This document shows, piece after piece, positions 8,871-16,258 of a stretch of DNA of 64,000 nucleotides. A program made the position numbers and the translations under genes. The stretch is from contig NZ_FQXC01000004.1 of NCBI RefSeq assembly GCF_900129875.1, forward strand, positions 62,001 through 126,000, given 5' to 3'. Positions within the stretch are counted from its first letter, which is position 1; each line of letters opens with the position of its first letter. Below the pieces are notes generated by a model. It had not been told where the DNA came from and did not search any database. It saw only the letters and a list, made by a program, of their open reading frames with translations. This DNA is from Marivita hallyeonensis (GTDB lineage: Bacteria; Pseudomonadota; Alphaproteobacteria; Rhodobacterales; Rhodobacteraceae).

Positions 8871-9415
8871 TCAGTCATCTCCAGAACATCAGGGCGTGTC
8901 CGGAGTGCCGCAATCACCCGTTCGGCCATGTCATCTATCGACAAGCCCGGCTCGGACACGACGGTCAGGTCCGCCTGGGCATAGATCGGCACACGGTCGT
9001 GATAGAGCTTGGTCAACGCGCTCAGCGGGTCCGGCACGCGCAACAACGGTCGTGTGTCCTTGTGCTTGACCCGGCTCCACAGCAGGTCGAGATCGGCGTT
9101 CAACCACACTGACACCCCTTTGCTGGTGATCAGATCCCGGTTCTCGGCCGCCAGAAACGCACCGCCACCGGTTGACAAAACGCCCTTCTTTTCCTCCAGA
9201 AGCCGCGCAATCACCTGCCGCTCCTTGACCCGAAAAAAGGACTCTCCATCCCGTTCGAAAATCTCGGGGATGGTCATGTTCGCGGCTTTTTCGATCTCGG
9301 CGTCCGAGTCCAGAAATGGCGCGTGCAGGGCTGCGGCAAGGGCCTTTCCGACGGCGGTTTTCCCGGCGCCCATCATCCCGACCATCACCACCGTTTTCTT
9401 CAGTCTCGCCCGCAT
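8867..9415 (-). CDS. aroK: Shikimate kinase
   Basis: Shikimate kinase transfers phosphate from ATP to shikimate. The P-loop GMMGAGKTAVGKAL lies near the N-terminus. It is followed by the shikimate-binding region with DSDAEIEK and FRVKERQV, and the STGGGAFL block. The ATG at 9415 (MRARLKKTVVMVGMM, 182 residues) is chosen; a TTG ten codons upstream (9445) is possible but has no better ribosome-binding site. Its stop overlaps the aroB start. It is the first gene of the aroK-aroB operon and is divergent from the small membrane peptide gene at 9536. Confidence 0.96.
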   Translation of the reverse strand: MRARLKKTVVMVGMMGAGKTAVGKALAAALHAPFLDSDAEIEKAANMTIPEIFERDGESFFRVKERQVIARLLEEKKGVLSTGGGAFLAAENRDLITSKGVSVWLNADLDLLWSRVKHKDTRPLLRVPDPLSALTKLYHDRVPIYAQADLTVVSEPGLSIDDMAERVIAALRTRPDVLEMTE

Positions 9416-9535
9416 TGCTCGTGTTTCTCGGCCAAGTGCCGCCAATTTCTTGCAATATTCGGCTGAATGACGTGATCTTGTGGAAAAGGCCAGTTATAAG
9501 TTGCAAAAAATCAATGAGGCAGGGTGAGGGTGTCC

Positions 9536-9685
9536 ATGGGACGCATCGTGAAATGGCTGATCTATCTGTTGATCATCGGCGGATTGGCGCTTGTCGCCTA
9601 TGCGTATATCGGCCCCTATTTCGGGGCTAATTTTTCCCCGCCCCAGACCGAGGTTCGGCAACCCGTGACGCTGGATGCGAATTAA
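9536..9685 (+). CDS. 49-residue single-span membrane peptide
   Basis: This short frame starts MGRIVKWLIYLLIIGGLALV: a basic N-terminus, one hydrophobic span (residues ~7-28), then a short hydrophilic tail ending PVTLDAN. An AGGGTGAGGGTG stretch just upstream provides a ribosome-binding site. Its last 11 bases overlap the start of the large secreted protein downstream, a classic sign of translational coupling. Composition matches the genome. The function is unknown; as first gene of an operon ending in xerD it may be a small membrane partner of the next protein. It falls below the usual length cut-offs for gene calling. Confidence 0.75.
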   Translation: MGRIVKWLIYLLIIGGLALVAYAYIGPYFGANFSPPQTEVRQPVTLDAN

Positions 9686-11231
9686 GGCGGCACTCATCTG
9701 GTTTCTGGCCGGTGCGATCCCCGTAGCGGCGCAGGACGGACCGTTGTCGGCCATCGATTGGTTGGCCGTGCAACGCGAGATTCCGTCCGTGGTGGCCATC
9801 ACACCGGCGCCAAACGAAGCCCCGGTCGCGGAAACCGCGGCAGTGCCCGATATCGAGGTACAAACCCTCAACGCCCCGTCAGTGGGCGGCACCGGACTTT
9901 TACCAAGCAGTATCACGGGACTTCCTCCGTCTCTCTGGCGTGGGAGTACAGAGGCCGATGTGATCGCCGCGCTGGAACCGCTGCGGCGCGGAAAGCCAGC
10001 CGTTCCCGCGCTGGACACCCTGTTGCACACCCTGCTGCTGGCCGAAGCCGACCCGCCACAAGCCTCCGACGGCAAGCGCTTGTTCGAGGCAAGGATCGAC
10101 GCACTGTACGATCATGGCCTCGTCGCACCAGCCGAAGCCATGGTCGATCGCGCCGGTGATCTGACACCAACACTGTTCCAACGCGCGTTCGACCTTGCGC
10201 TCCTCACCGGGTCTGACGAGGCCCTGTGTCAGCGCCTCAACGAAAACCCCAGTCTCAGCCGTGATCTCTCCACGCGCATCTGGTGCGCGACCCGCGCCGG
10301 GGATTTTTCGCTAGCGATGACCGTGTATCAGACCGGCGTCACTCTTGCGCAATTGTCCGACACGGACGAAGAGCTGCTGCTGAGGTTTCTTGATCCTGAA
10401 TACGCGGAACAGGTGGATCCGCTTCGGCCACCGGTGCGCCCGACACCGCTTCAGTTTCGTCTGTTCGAAGCCATCGGAGAGGCGCTGCCCACTGCGCCGC
10501 TGCCCCTGCCCTTCGCGGTGGTGGAACTCACCGGAGACGCCGGATGGCGGGCCCAGCTTCAGGCCGCCGAACGCCTCGCCCGTGCGGGCGCGATCGACGG
10601 CAACCAGCTTTTGGGCGCATACACCCAGCAAATGCGCGCGGCCTCCGGCGGTATCTGGGACAGGGTCGAAGCGCTGCAACGGTTCGAAACGGCGTTGACC
10701 ACCGGCGATCCCGGCGCGGTCTCCTCCTCACTTGAGCGCGTGTGGCCGCAAATGCGCAATGCCGGGCTTTTGGTACCTTTTGCGAACCTCTTCGCCTCAC
10801 GCCTGCAAGGGCTGCCCCTGTCGAGCCGCGCTGCGCGCATCGCGGCCTATGCGGCACTGCTGTCGGATGATTACGAAGCTCTGGCTGGCAATTTGGCCGA
10901 CACCGACGACCCCCAAATCGCCTTCCTCGCCGCGATCGCCAAAGGACAGGCGCCGCAAACGCTGCCGCCCGATATGCCTCACCGCAGATCCCTCGCGGAC
11001 ACCTGGCAGGCAGCGCCTGTTGCCCCGCCGGACATGGCGCGGATGCCGGGGCAAAACCGCCTTGGCGAAGCGCTTCTTAGAACCATCGACACCTTCGAAA
11101 ACGGCGCCAATGGCAACAGCGCCGATCTTACCTCGGCACTGACCACCCTGAGGGCCTTCGGCCTTGAAGACACTGCACGGCGCAGCGCATTGCAGCTGGC
11201 CATCCTCGACCTGGAGCGTGCCAGACGATGA
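9675..11231 (+). CDS. Large secreted hypothetical protein upstream of xerD
   Basis: This 518-residue protein has a signal peptide (MRIKAALIWFLAGAIPVAAQ, cleavage near residue 20) and an otherwise soluble, alanine- and leucine-rich sequence. The many short helical segments of paired helices suggest an alpha-solenoid-like periplasmic fold; no catalytic motif is visible. It overlaps the 49-residue membrane peptide at its start and xerD at its end (ATGA), so the three genes form one operon. I do not recognise the family by name. A structural role at the cell envelope is possible but unproven. Confidence 0.85.
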   Translation: MRIKAALIWFLAGAIPVAAQDGPLSAIDWLAVQREIPSVVAITPAPNEAPVAETAAVPDIEVQTLNAPSVGGTGLLPSSITGLPPSLWRGSTEADVIAALEPLRRGKPAVPALDTLLHTLLLAEADPPQASDGKRLFEARIDALYDHGLVAPAEAMVDRAGDLTPTLFQRAFDLALLTGSDEALCQRLNENPSLSRDLSTRIWCATRAGDFSLAMTVYQTGVTLAQLSDTDEELLLRFLDPEYAEQVDPLRPPVRPTPLQFRLFEAIGEALPTAPLPLPFAVVELTGDAGWRAQLQAAERLARAGAIDGNQLLGAYTQQMRAASGGIWDRVEALQRFETALTTGDPGAVSSSLERVWPQMRNAGLLVPFANLFASRLQGLPLSSRAARIAAYAALLSDDYEALAGNLADTDDPQIAFLAAIAKGQAPQTLPPDMPHRRSLADTWQAAPVAPPDMARMPGQNRLGEALLRTIDTFENGANGNSADLTSALTTLRAFGLEDTARRSALQLAILDLERARR

Positions 11232-12157
11232 GCGACACCCACTGGATCGCCGCTTTCCTCGATGCCCAAGCGGCAGAGCGCGGTGCTGCCACCAACACGC
11301 AACTGGCCTACGCGCGCGATCTGAAAGACTTCACGGATTGGCTCGAGCGGGAAGCTGCGTCACTGGCGACAGCGCAGAAATCGCATGTGGAAGACTATCT
11401 GGTCTATTGCGACGCACAGGGTCTGGCCAAATCGACCCGCGCGCGGCGTCTGTCTGCGATCAAGCAGCTCTACCACTTTTGTTTCGAGGAAGGTCTCCGG
11501 TCCGATAACCCCGCAGTCCAGATCAGTGGCCCGGGCCGTGACAAGCGCCTCCCGAAAACCCTGTCGACCGAGGAGGTCGACCGCTTGCTCGAGGCGGCCC
11601 TCACCCGGGGGCGCAGCCCGGATGACAGATGCCGCAACACCTGTCTGATGCAGTTGCTCTACGCCACTGGCATGCGCGTCAGCGAACTGGTGTCGCTGCC
11701 GCTGTCCTCGGCCAAGGGGGATCCGCGCATGCTGCTCATCAAGGGCAAGGGTGGCAAGGAACGTATGGTGCCCCTCTCCCCCCCGGCGCGCGCGGCCTTG
11801 CGCGACTGGCTCCAGCTACGCGAAGCGCAGGAGGACGCCGCGCGCGTCGATGGCAAATCCGGATCGACCTTCCTGTTCCCCTCGCGCGGCAAGTCCGGAC
11901 ACCTGACCCGGCACGCGTTCTACATCCTGATCAAGGACCTTGCTGTGACCGGCGGCGTCTCTCCGGCCAAAGTCACCCCGCACACGCTGCGCCACGCGTT
12001 TGCCACGCATCTCCTCGCCAACGGGGCTGATCTGCGGGCCATCCAGACCTTTCTCGGCCATGCCGATGTGTCGACCACCGAGATCTACACGCATGTTCTG
12101 GAAGAACGGCTGAAAGAGCTGGTGCTCGATCATCACCCACTGGCCCGCGATGCGTGA
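11228..12157 (+). CDS. xerD: Tyrosine recombinase XerD
   Basis: This 309-residue site-specific recombinase should resolve chromosome dimers at dif together with XerC. The N-terminal SAM-like core-binding domain (residues 1-~95) includes the characteristic NTQLAYARDLKDF. The catalytic domain has Arg I in YATGMRVSELVSLPL, HTLRHAFATHLL (His and Arg II), LGHADVSTTEIYTHV (His III and the nucleophilic Tyr). Xer proteins are hard to separate by eye; placement close to aroK/aroB is the usual xerD context in alphaproteobacteria, which favours XerD over XerC. It is intact, unlike the island integrase at 54 kb. Confidence 0.93.
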   Translation: MSDTHWIAAFLDAQAAERGAATNTQLAYARDLKDFTDWLEREAASLATAQKSHVEDYLVYCDAQGLAKSTRARRLSAIKQLYHFCFEEGLRSDNPAVQISGPGRDKRLPKTLSTEEVDRLLEAALTRGRSPDDRCRNTCLMQLLYATGMRVSELVSLPLSSAKGDPRMLLIKGKGGKERMVPLSPPARAALRDWLQLREAQEDAARVDGKSGSTFLFPSRGKSGHLTRHAFYILIKDLAVTGGVSPAKVTPHTLRHAFATHLLANGADLRAIQTFLGHADVSTTEIYTHVLEERLKELVLDHHPLARDA

Positions 12158-12221
12158 CCGCCCCTTGAACGTGGCCCACCGTGCCCCCATAACCCGATAA
12201 ACCTGTTTCAACGTTGGACCC

Positions 12222-13538
12222 ATGGAACCCGCATCTACCGCGGCAGACGCCGCTTTCTGGATCACTGCCTCCGCCATCGTCGGATTGCTGGTCCTTTCGG
12301 CCTTTTTCTCCGGATCGGAAACCGCGCTGACCGCAGCCTCGCGCGGCAAGCTGCGCACGATGTCCGACAAGGGATCAATGGGCGCCGAACGCGCCCTGAC
12401 GATCACCGAAGACAATGAGCGCCTTATCGGATCAGTGCTGCTGGGCAACAACCTGGTCAATATTCTGGCGACGTCTCTGGCAACCGCCCTCTTCACCCGG
12501 TTGTTCGGCGAAAGCGGCGTTGCCTTGGCGACGCTGGTCATGACCCTGCTTGTTCTGATCTTTGCCGAGGTGCTGCCCAAAACCTATGCCATCACCAATC
12601 CCGAAACCGCGGCAAGCCGTGTGTCGCCGGTCATTGCGCTTGTCATCACCGTCTTTTCACCGATCGTCGGTGCCGTTCGCATGTTGGTGCGCGGCGTGTT
12701 GCGCATCTTTGGGGTCAAGACGGATCCCGACAGCCACATCCTGGCCGTGCGCGAAGAAATCGCGGGCGCGCTGCAACTCGGACACTCCGAGGGCGTGGTC
12801 GAGAAAGAGGACCGCGATCGCATCCTCGGCGCGCTGGACCTGAGCGAACGCACGGTTGAGGAAATCATGCTCCATCGCTCGGGCATCGAAATGATCGACG
12901 CCGACAACGATCCGCAGGACATCCTCCGGCAGTGCCTCGAATCCAACCACACCCGCCTGCCCGTCTTCCGCGGCGACCCCGAGAACATCATCGGTGTGGT
13001 CCACGCCAAGGACCTGTTCCGCGCCATGTACACGTTCATGCAGGAAAGCGATCGTCCGGCGGACGCGATGAACGAATTCAAATTCGCCGACGTGGCAATG
13101 AAGCCGTACTTCATCCCCGAAAGCACGTCACTCGATGACCAGATGCGCCAGTTCCTCCGCCGCCGCACCCACTTCGCACTCGTCGTAGACGAATACGGCG
13201 CATTGCAGGGGTTGATCACGCTCGAAGATATCCTCGAAGAGATCGTTGGCGAGATCACGGACGAATTCGACCCCGACGGCGACCACCCGATCAAACGCGG
13301 GGACGACGGCAATTTCTGGATCGACGGGTCCATGACAATCCGCGATCTCAATCGCGCACTTGAGTGGAACCTGCCGGATGAAGAGGCCAACACAGTCGCA
13401 GGCCTCGTGATCCACGAGGCGCAGATGATCCCCACCATCGGCCAGTGCTTCAGCTTCCACGGGTTCCGCTTCGAGGTCACCGCCCGCGACAACAACCGCA
13501 TCACCGCGCTGAAGATCCGCCCGCTCGCGCCCGAGTAA
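12222..13538 (+). CDS. Hemolysin-family CNNM/CBS-pair protein (CorC/HlyC/YtfL type)
   Basis: This 438-residue inner-membrane protein has an N-terminal CNNM (DUF21) domain with hydrophobic segments at residues ~10-35, 70-115 and 130-155. It then has two CBS domains (~210-330, including HTRLPVFRGDPENIIGVV and HFALVVDEYGALQGLITLED) and the C-terminal CorC/HlyC domain (~350-435). Related proteins act in magnesium or cobalt transport or its regulation; 'hemolysin' is a historic name. Length is standard. It is followed by the hairpin array that separates it from the convergent oxidoreductase. Confidence 0.93.
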   Translation: MEPASTAADAAFWITASAIVGLLVLSAFFSGSETALTAASRGKLRTMSDKGSMGAERALTITEDNERLIGSVLLGNNLVNILATSLATALFTRLFGESGVALATLVMTLLVLIFAEVLPKTYAITNPETAASRVSPVIALVITVFSPIVGAVRMLVRGVLRIFGVKTDPDSHILAVREEIAGALQLGHSEGVVEKEDRDRILGALDLSERTVEEIMLHRSGIEMIDADNDPQDILRQCLESNHTRLPVFRGDPENIIGVVHAKDLFRAMYTFMQESDRPADAMNEFKFADVAMKPYFIPESTSLDDQMRQFLRRRTHFALVVDEYGALQGLITLEDILEEIVGEITDEFDPDGDHPIKRGDDGNFWIDGSMTIRDLNRALEWNLPDEEANTVAGLVIHEAQMIPTIGQCFSFHGFRFEVTARDNNRITALKIRPLAPE

Positions 13539-13548
13539 GTCAGGCCCC

Positions 13549-13694
13549 GTTTCCGTCACCGGAAACGCCGCGGCCCGCGCGCGCGGGCCGTCCTCTGCGC
13601 CCGGCAGAGGGCCCGTGTCCGTGACGGACACGTCTCCCCGGCTGCGCCGGGGATCAACACTGCGCGGCAGTGTCACGTTTCCAGTGATGGAAAC
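13549..13694. repeat. Array of seven consecutive hairpins between convergent genes
   Basis: Seven inverted repeats follow each other with only 3-4 bases between most of them. They are GTTTCC..GGAAAC (13549-13566), the perfect 20-base palindrome CGGCCCGCGC/GCGCGGGCCG (13571-13590), CCTCTGC..GCAGAGG (13592-13610), CGTGTCCG..CGGACACG (13614-13632), TCCCCGGC..GCCGGGGA (13635-13653), ACACTGC..GCAGTGT (13657-13673), and GTTTCC..GGAAAC again (13677-13694). Loops are 0-6 bases. The array fills the whole gap up to the stop codon of the convergent gene. No T-tract follows any stem, so it is not a set of ordinary terminators. Confidence 0.9.
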
Positions 13695-16109
13695 TCACGC
13701 GCGCAGGCGCGCGCCGTCCGGGTCAAACGGCGGACGGTCGAGAATGGTCGCGCGGTGCGGGCGGCCGAGGATCATCACCTCCACGGCATCCCCGGGGGCG
13801 GCGTCCTTGACGTAGCCAAGCGCAAGCGACTGCCGGACATGGTACCCGTAGCCTCCTGATGTGACCCGGCCAATGCCGACGCCATCCTTGAAGATCGGTT
13901 CTCCTCCGGTCGCATCGGCGTTCGATGCGCTCACATCTGCATCGTCCAGCGCAAGCAGAACCATCCGCTCCCGCGGTGACGTGTTCATGGTCTCAACCGC
14001 TGCGCCCTTGTTAAGGAAGTCCGTGTCGAGTTTGCACAGGCGATCAAGCCCGCACTCCTGAGGCCAGTATTCCGGGCTGTATTCCCGCCCCCAGGATCCG
14101 TAGCCCTTCTCCAGCCGCAAGCTCATCAACGCGCGGCTGCCGACCGGGACGGCCCCGACCTCCCGGCCCGCCTCGAGCAGCGCGCCATACAGCGCCACCT
14201 GATCCTCGGCGCGGCAATGCAGTTCCCATCCCAGATCGCCTGTGAAGGACACCCGAAGCGCCATCACCGCGACCCCGGCCACCTCCATCGTCCGGGACCG
14301 CATGAACGGAAAACTGTCTGTGTCCAGCGATGTGTTGGTCAGCCGCTGCAAAAGCGCGCGGGCTTGCGGACCCGCAACATTGAAGCCGCACCAGGAGTCA
14401 GTCAGGCTTTCAAAAGCTGTCCCCTCGGGCAAAGGCACCTGATCGTAAAAGCGCGTCTGATAGCGCTCAGCCACGCCGGAACTGATGATCCAGAACTCAT
14501 CTTCGGCCAAGCGCGTCACCGTCGCGTCTCCCGCAATGCCGCCTCGTTTGCCGATCAGCGGCGTCAGACAGGATCGGCCAATCTCGCGCGGCATCCGGTT
14601 CGCGAACACCGCATTCAGCCAGTCCTCCGCCCCGGGCCCGGACACCCGGTATTTGGCGAAGTTCGAAATGTCGATGATCCCCGCCGCCTCCCGCAAAGTG
14701 CGCGCCTCGTGTCCCACCACGTCCCACCAGGGCTGACGTGTGAACCCCGCGCTGTCGGGCACGTCCTTCGAGAAGTAAAGCGGGTGCTCCCACCCGTAGT
14801 TCAGCCCGAACACAGCGCCCATGTCGCGCTGCATCTGATAGACCGGGCGTGTGCGCACCGGGCGCCCCGCCGCGCGTTCCTCGTTCGGGAAATGGATCTT
14901 GAACCGATGGGCGTATTGATCACCGACCCGCGCCTTGGTGAACTTGGCATCCGCCCAGTCACCGAACCGCGCCACGTCCCACGCGAACATATCGTACTGC
15001 ATCTCGCCTTCGATGATCCACTGCGCCACCATCAGCCCCATACCACCCGATTGGCTGAATCCCGGTATGATCCCGTTGCAGCAGAAATAGCCCGGCTTCC
15101 CGGGCACCGGACCCAAAAGAACGTTCGAATCCGGCGACCAGATCATCGGGCCGTTGATGACGCGCTTGATCCCGGCCTCACCAACCGCAGGCACGCGGGC
15201 GATCGCGCGCATCATGTTGTCCTCGATCCGCTCCAGATCATCGGCGAACAGCTCATGCCCAAAGCCTTGCGGCGTTCCGTCCTCCGCCCAGAAGCGCACG
15301 TCTTTCTCATATGCCCCGACCAGCAGGCCCTTGCCCTCTTGCCGCAGGTAGTACTCGCCGTCGCGATCCGCGACCGAGGGCAAACGACGCTCCATCGCGG
15401 CGATCTCGGCAATGGGTTCGGTCACGAAGTATTGGTGCTCGGTCGGCAAGAGCGGCAGCGTGATCCCGGCCAGAGCCGCCACCTCGCGCCCCCAAAGGCC
15501 GGCGGCGTTCACCACCCAATCCGTACGAATATCGCCCTTTGGCGTACGGACGACCCAGGTTCCGTCCGGCTGCGCCTCGGTCGCCGTCACGGGCGTGAAG
15601 CGATGGATCTCGGCCCCCCGCTGCCGCGCACCTGCCGCGTAGGCCGCCGTGACGCCGGACGGGTCGACGTTGCCGCCATCGGGTTCGTACATGATGCAGC
15701 GGATGCCGTCGAAATCGACGAGCGGATGCAGCCGCTCTGCTTCGTCCCGCGAGACTTCGTGGAAGTTCATTCCGTAAAGCCGCGCCTTAGCCTCTTGCAG
15801 GCGTAACTGGTGTTCCCGCGCTTCGGTCTGCGCCAGATACAGTGACCCCGGCTGGAACACACCGCAGGATTGTCCGGTCTCGGCTTCAAGCTCTTTGTAG
15901 AGGGTCATCGTGTAATGCTGCAGGCGGCTGATATTGGTGCTATCGTGCAGCCCGTGGATGTTCGCCGCCGCGTGCCATGTGCTGCCGCTGGTCAGCTCGT
16001 CGCGTTCCAACAGGACAACATCGGTCCAGCCCAATTTTACCAGATGGTACAAAATCGAGCAGCCGATAACGCCGCCCCCGATGACAACGGCCTGGGCGTG
16101 GGTTTTCAT
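13695..16109 (-). CDS. FAD-dependent oxidoreductase with GcvT domains (dimethylglycine/sarcosine dehydrogenase-like)
   Basis: This 804-residue enzyme probably oxidises an N-methylated amine and may pass the one-carbon unit to tetrahydrofolate. The domains in order are: DAO-type FAD domain from the N-terminus (VVIGGGVIGCSILYHL, dinucleotide fold), with the GSTWHAA motif whose histidine is the covalent-flavin residue in DMGDH/SarDH relatives; an FAO_M middle domain (~385-440); then GcvT and GcvT C-terminal domains (~445-800). The start at 16109 has an AGGAG site eight bases upstream; the open frame extends further but without a site. It is divergent from a paralogue at 16259, so the two share a control region. 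Confidence 0.92.
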   Translation of the reverse strand: MKTHAQAVVIGGGVIGCSILYHLVKLGWTDVVLLERDELTSGSTWHAAANIHGLHDSTNISRLQHYTMTLYKELEAETGQSCGVFQPGSLYLAQTEAREHQLRLQEAKARLYGMNFHEVSRDEAERLHPLVDFDGIRCIMYEPDGGNVDPSGVTAAYAAGARQRGAEIHRFTPVTATEAQPDGTWVVRTPKGDIRTDWVVNAAGLWGREVAALAGITLPLLPTEHQYFVTEPIAEIAAMERRLPSVADRDGEYYLRQEGKGLLVGAYEKDVRFWAEDGTPQGFGHELFADDLERIEDNMMRAIARVPAVGEAGIKRVINGPMIWSPDSNVLLGPVPGKPGYFCCNGIIPGFSQSGGMGLMVAQWIIEGEMQYDMFAWDVARFGDWADAKFTKARVGDQYAHRFKIHFPNEERAAGRPVRTRPVYQMQRDMGAVFGLNYGWEHPLYFSKDVPDSAGFTRQPWWDVVGHEARTLREAAGIIDISNFAKYRVSGPGAEDWLNAVFANRMPREIGRSCLTPLIGKRGGIAGDATVTRLAEDEFWIISSGVAERYQTRFYDQVPLPEGTAFESLTDSWCGFNVAGPQARALLQRLTNTSLDTDSFPFMRSRTMEVAGVAVMALRVSFTGDLGWELHCRAEDQVALYGALLEAGREVGAVPVGSRALMSLRLEKGYGSWGREYSPEYWPQECGLDRLCKLDTDFLNKGAAVETMNTSPRERMVLLALDDADVSASNADATGGEPIFKDGVGIGRVTSGGYGYHVRQSLALGYVKDAAPGDAVEVMILGRPHRATILDRPPFDPDGARLRA

Positions 16110-16176
16110 GGCGCATTTCTCCTGCCGAACGTGCCTCCACCCTTTTCCGACAATCGCAGAGAGGGTTGCCAAGAGC

Positions 16177-16191
16177 CGACACACAGTGTCG
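16177..16191. promoter_or_regulatory. Candidate operator between divergent oxidoreductase genes
   Basis: An inverted repeat CGACAC-ACA-GTGTCG lies in the 149-base gap between the two divergent FAD/GcvT genes. Its size and symmetric placement fit a dimeric repressor or activator site. This is inference from symmetry only; no regulator gene is adjacent. Confidence 0.35.
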
Positions 16192-16258
16192 TTTTCGGGC
16201 AGGCAGGCCCGACACCGGGATGGACATGGTCGGGCAAACGCGAACAGGATCGGACGGT

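Noticed and set aside
14217-15806. 529-codon open frame antisense to the FAD/GcvT gene
   Set aside because: It is the mirror of a clearly coding high-GC gene; the protein is Arg/His/Pro-rich without motifs. High-GC third positions create such shadows.
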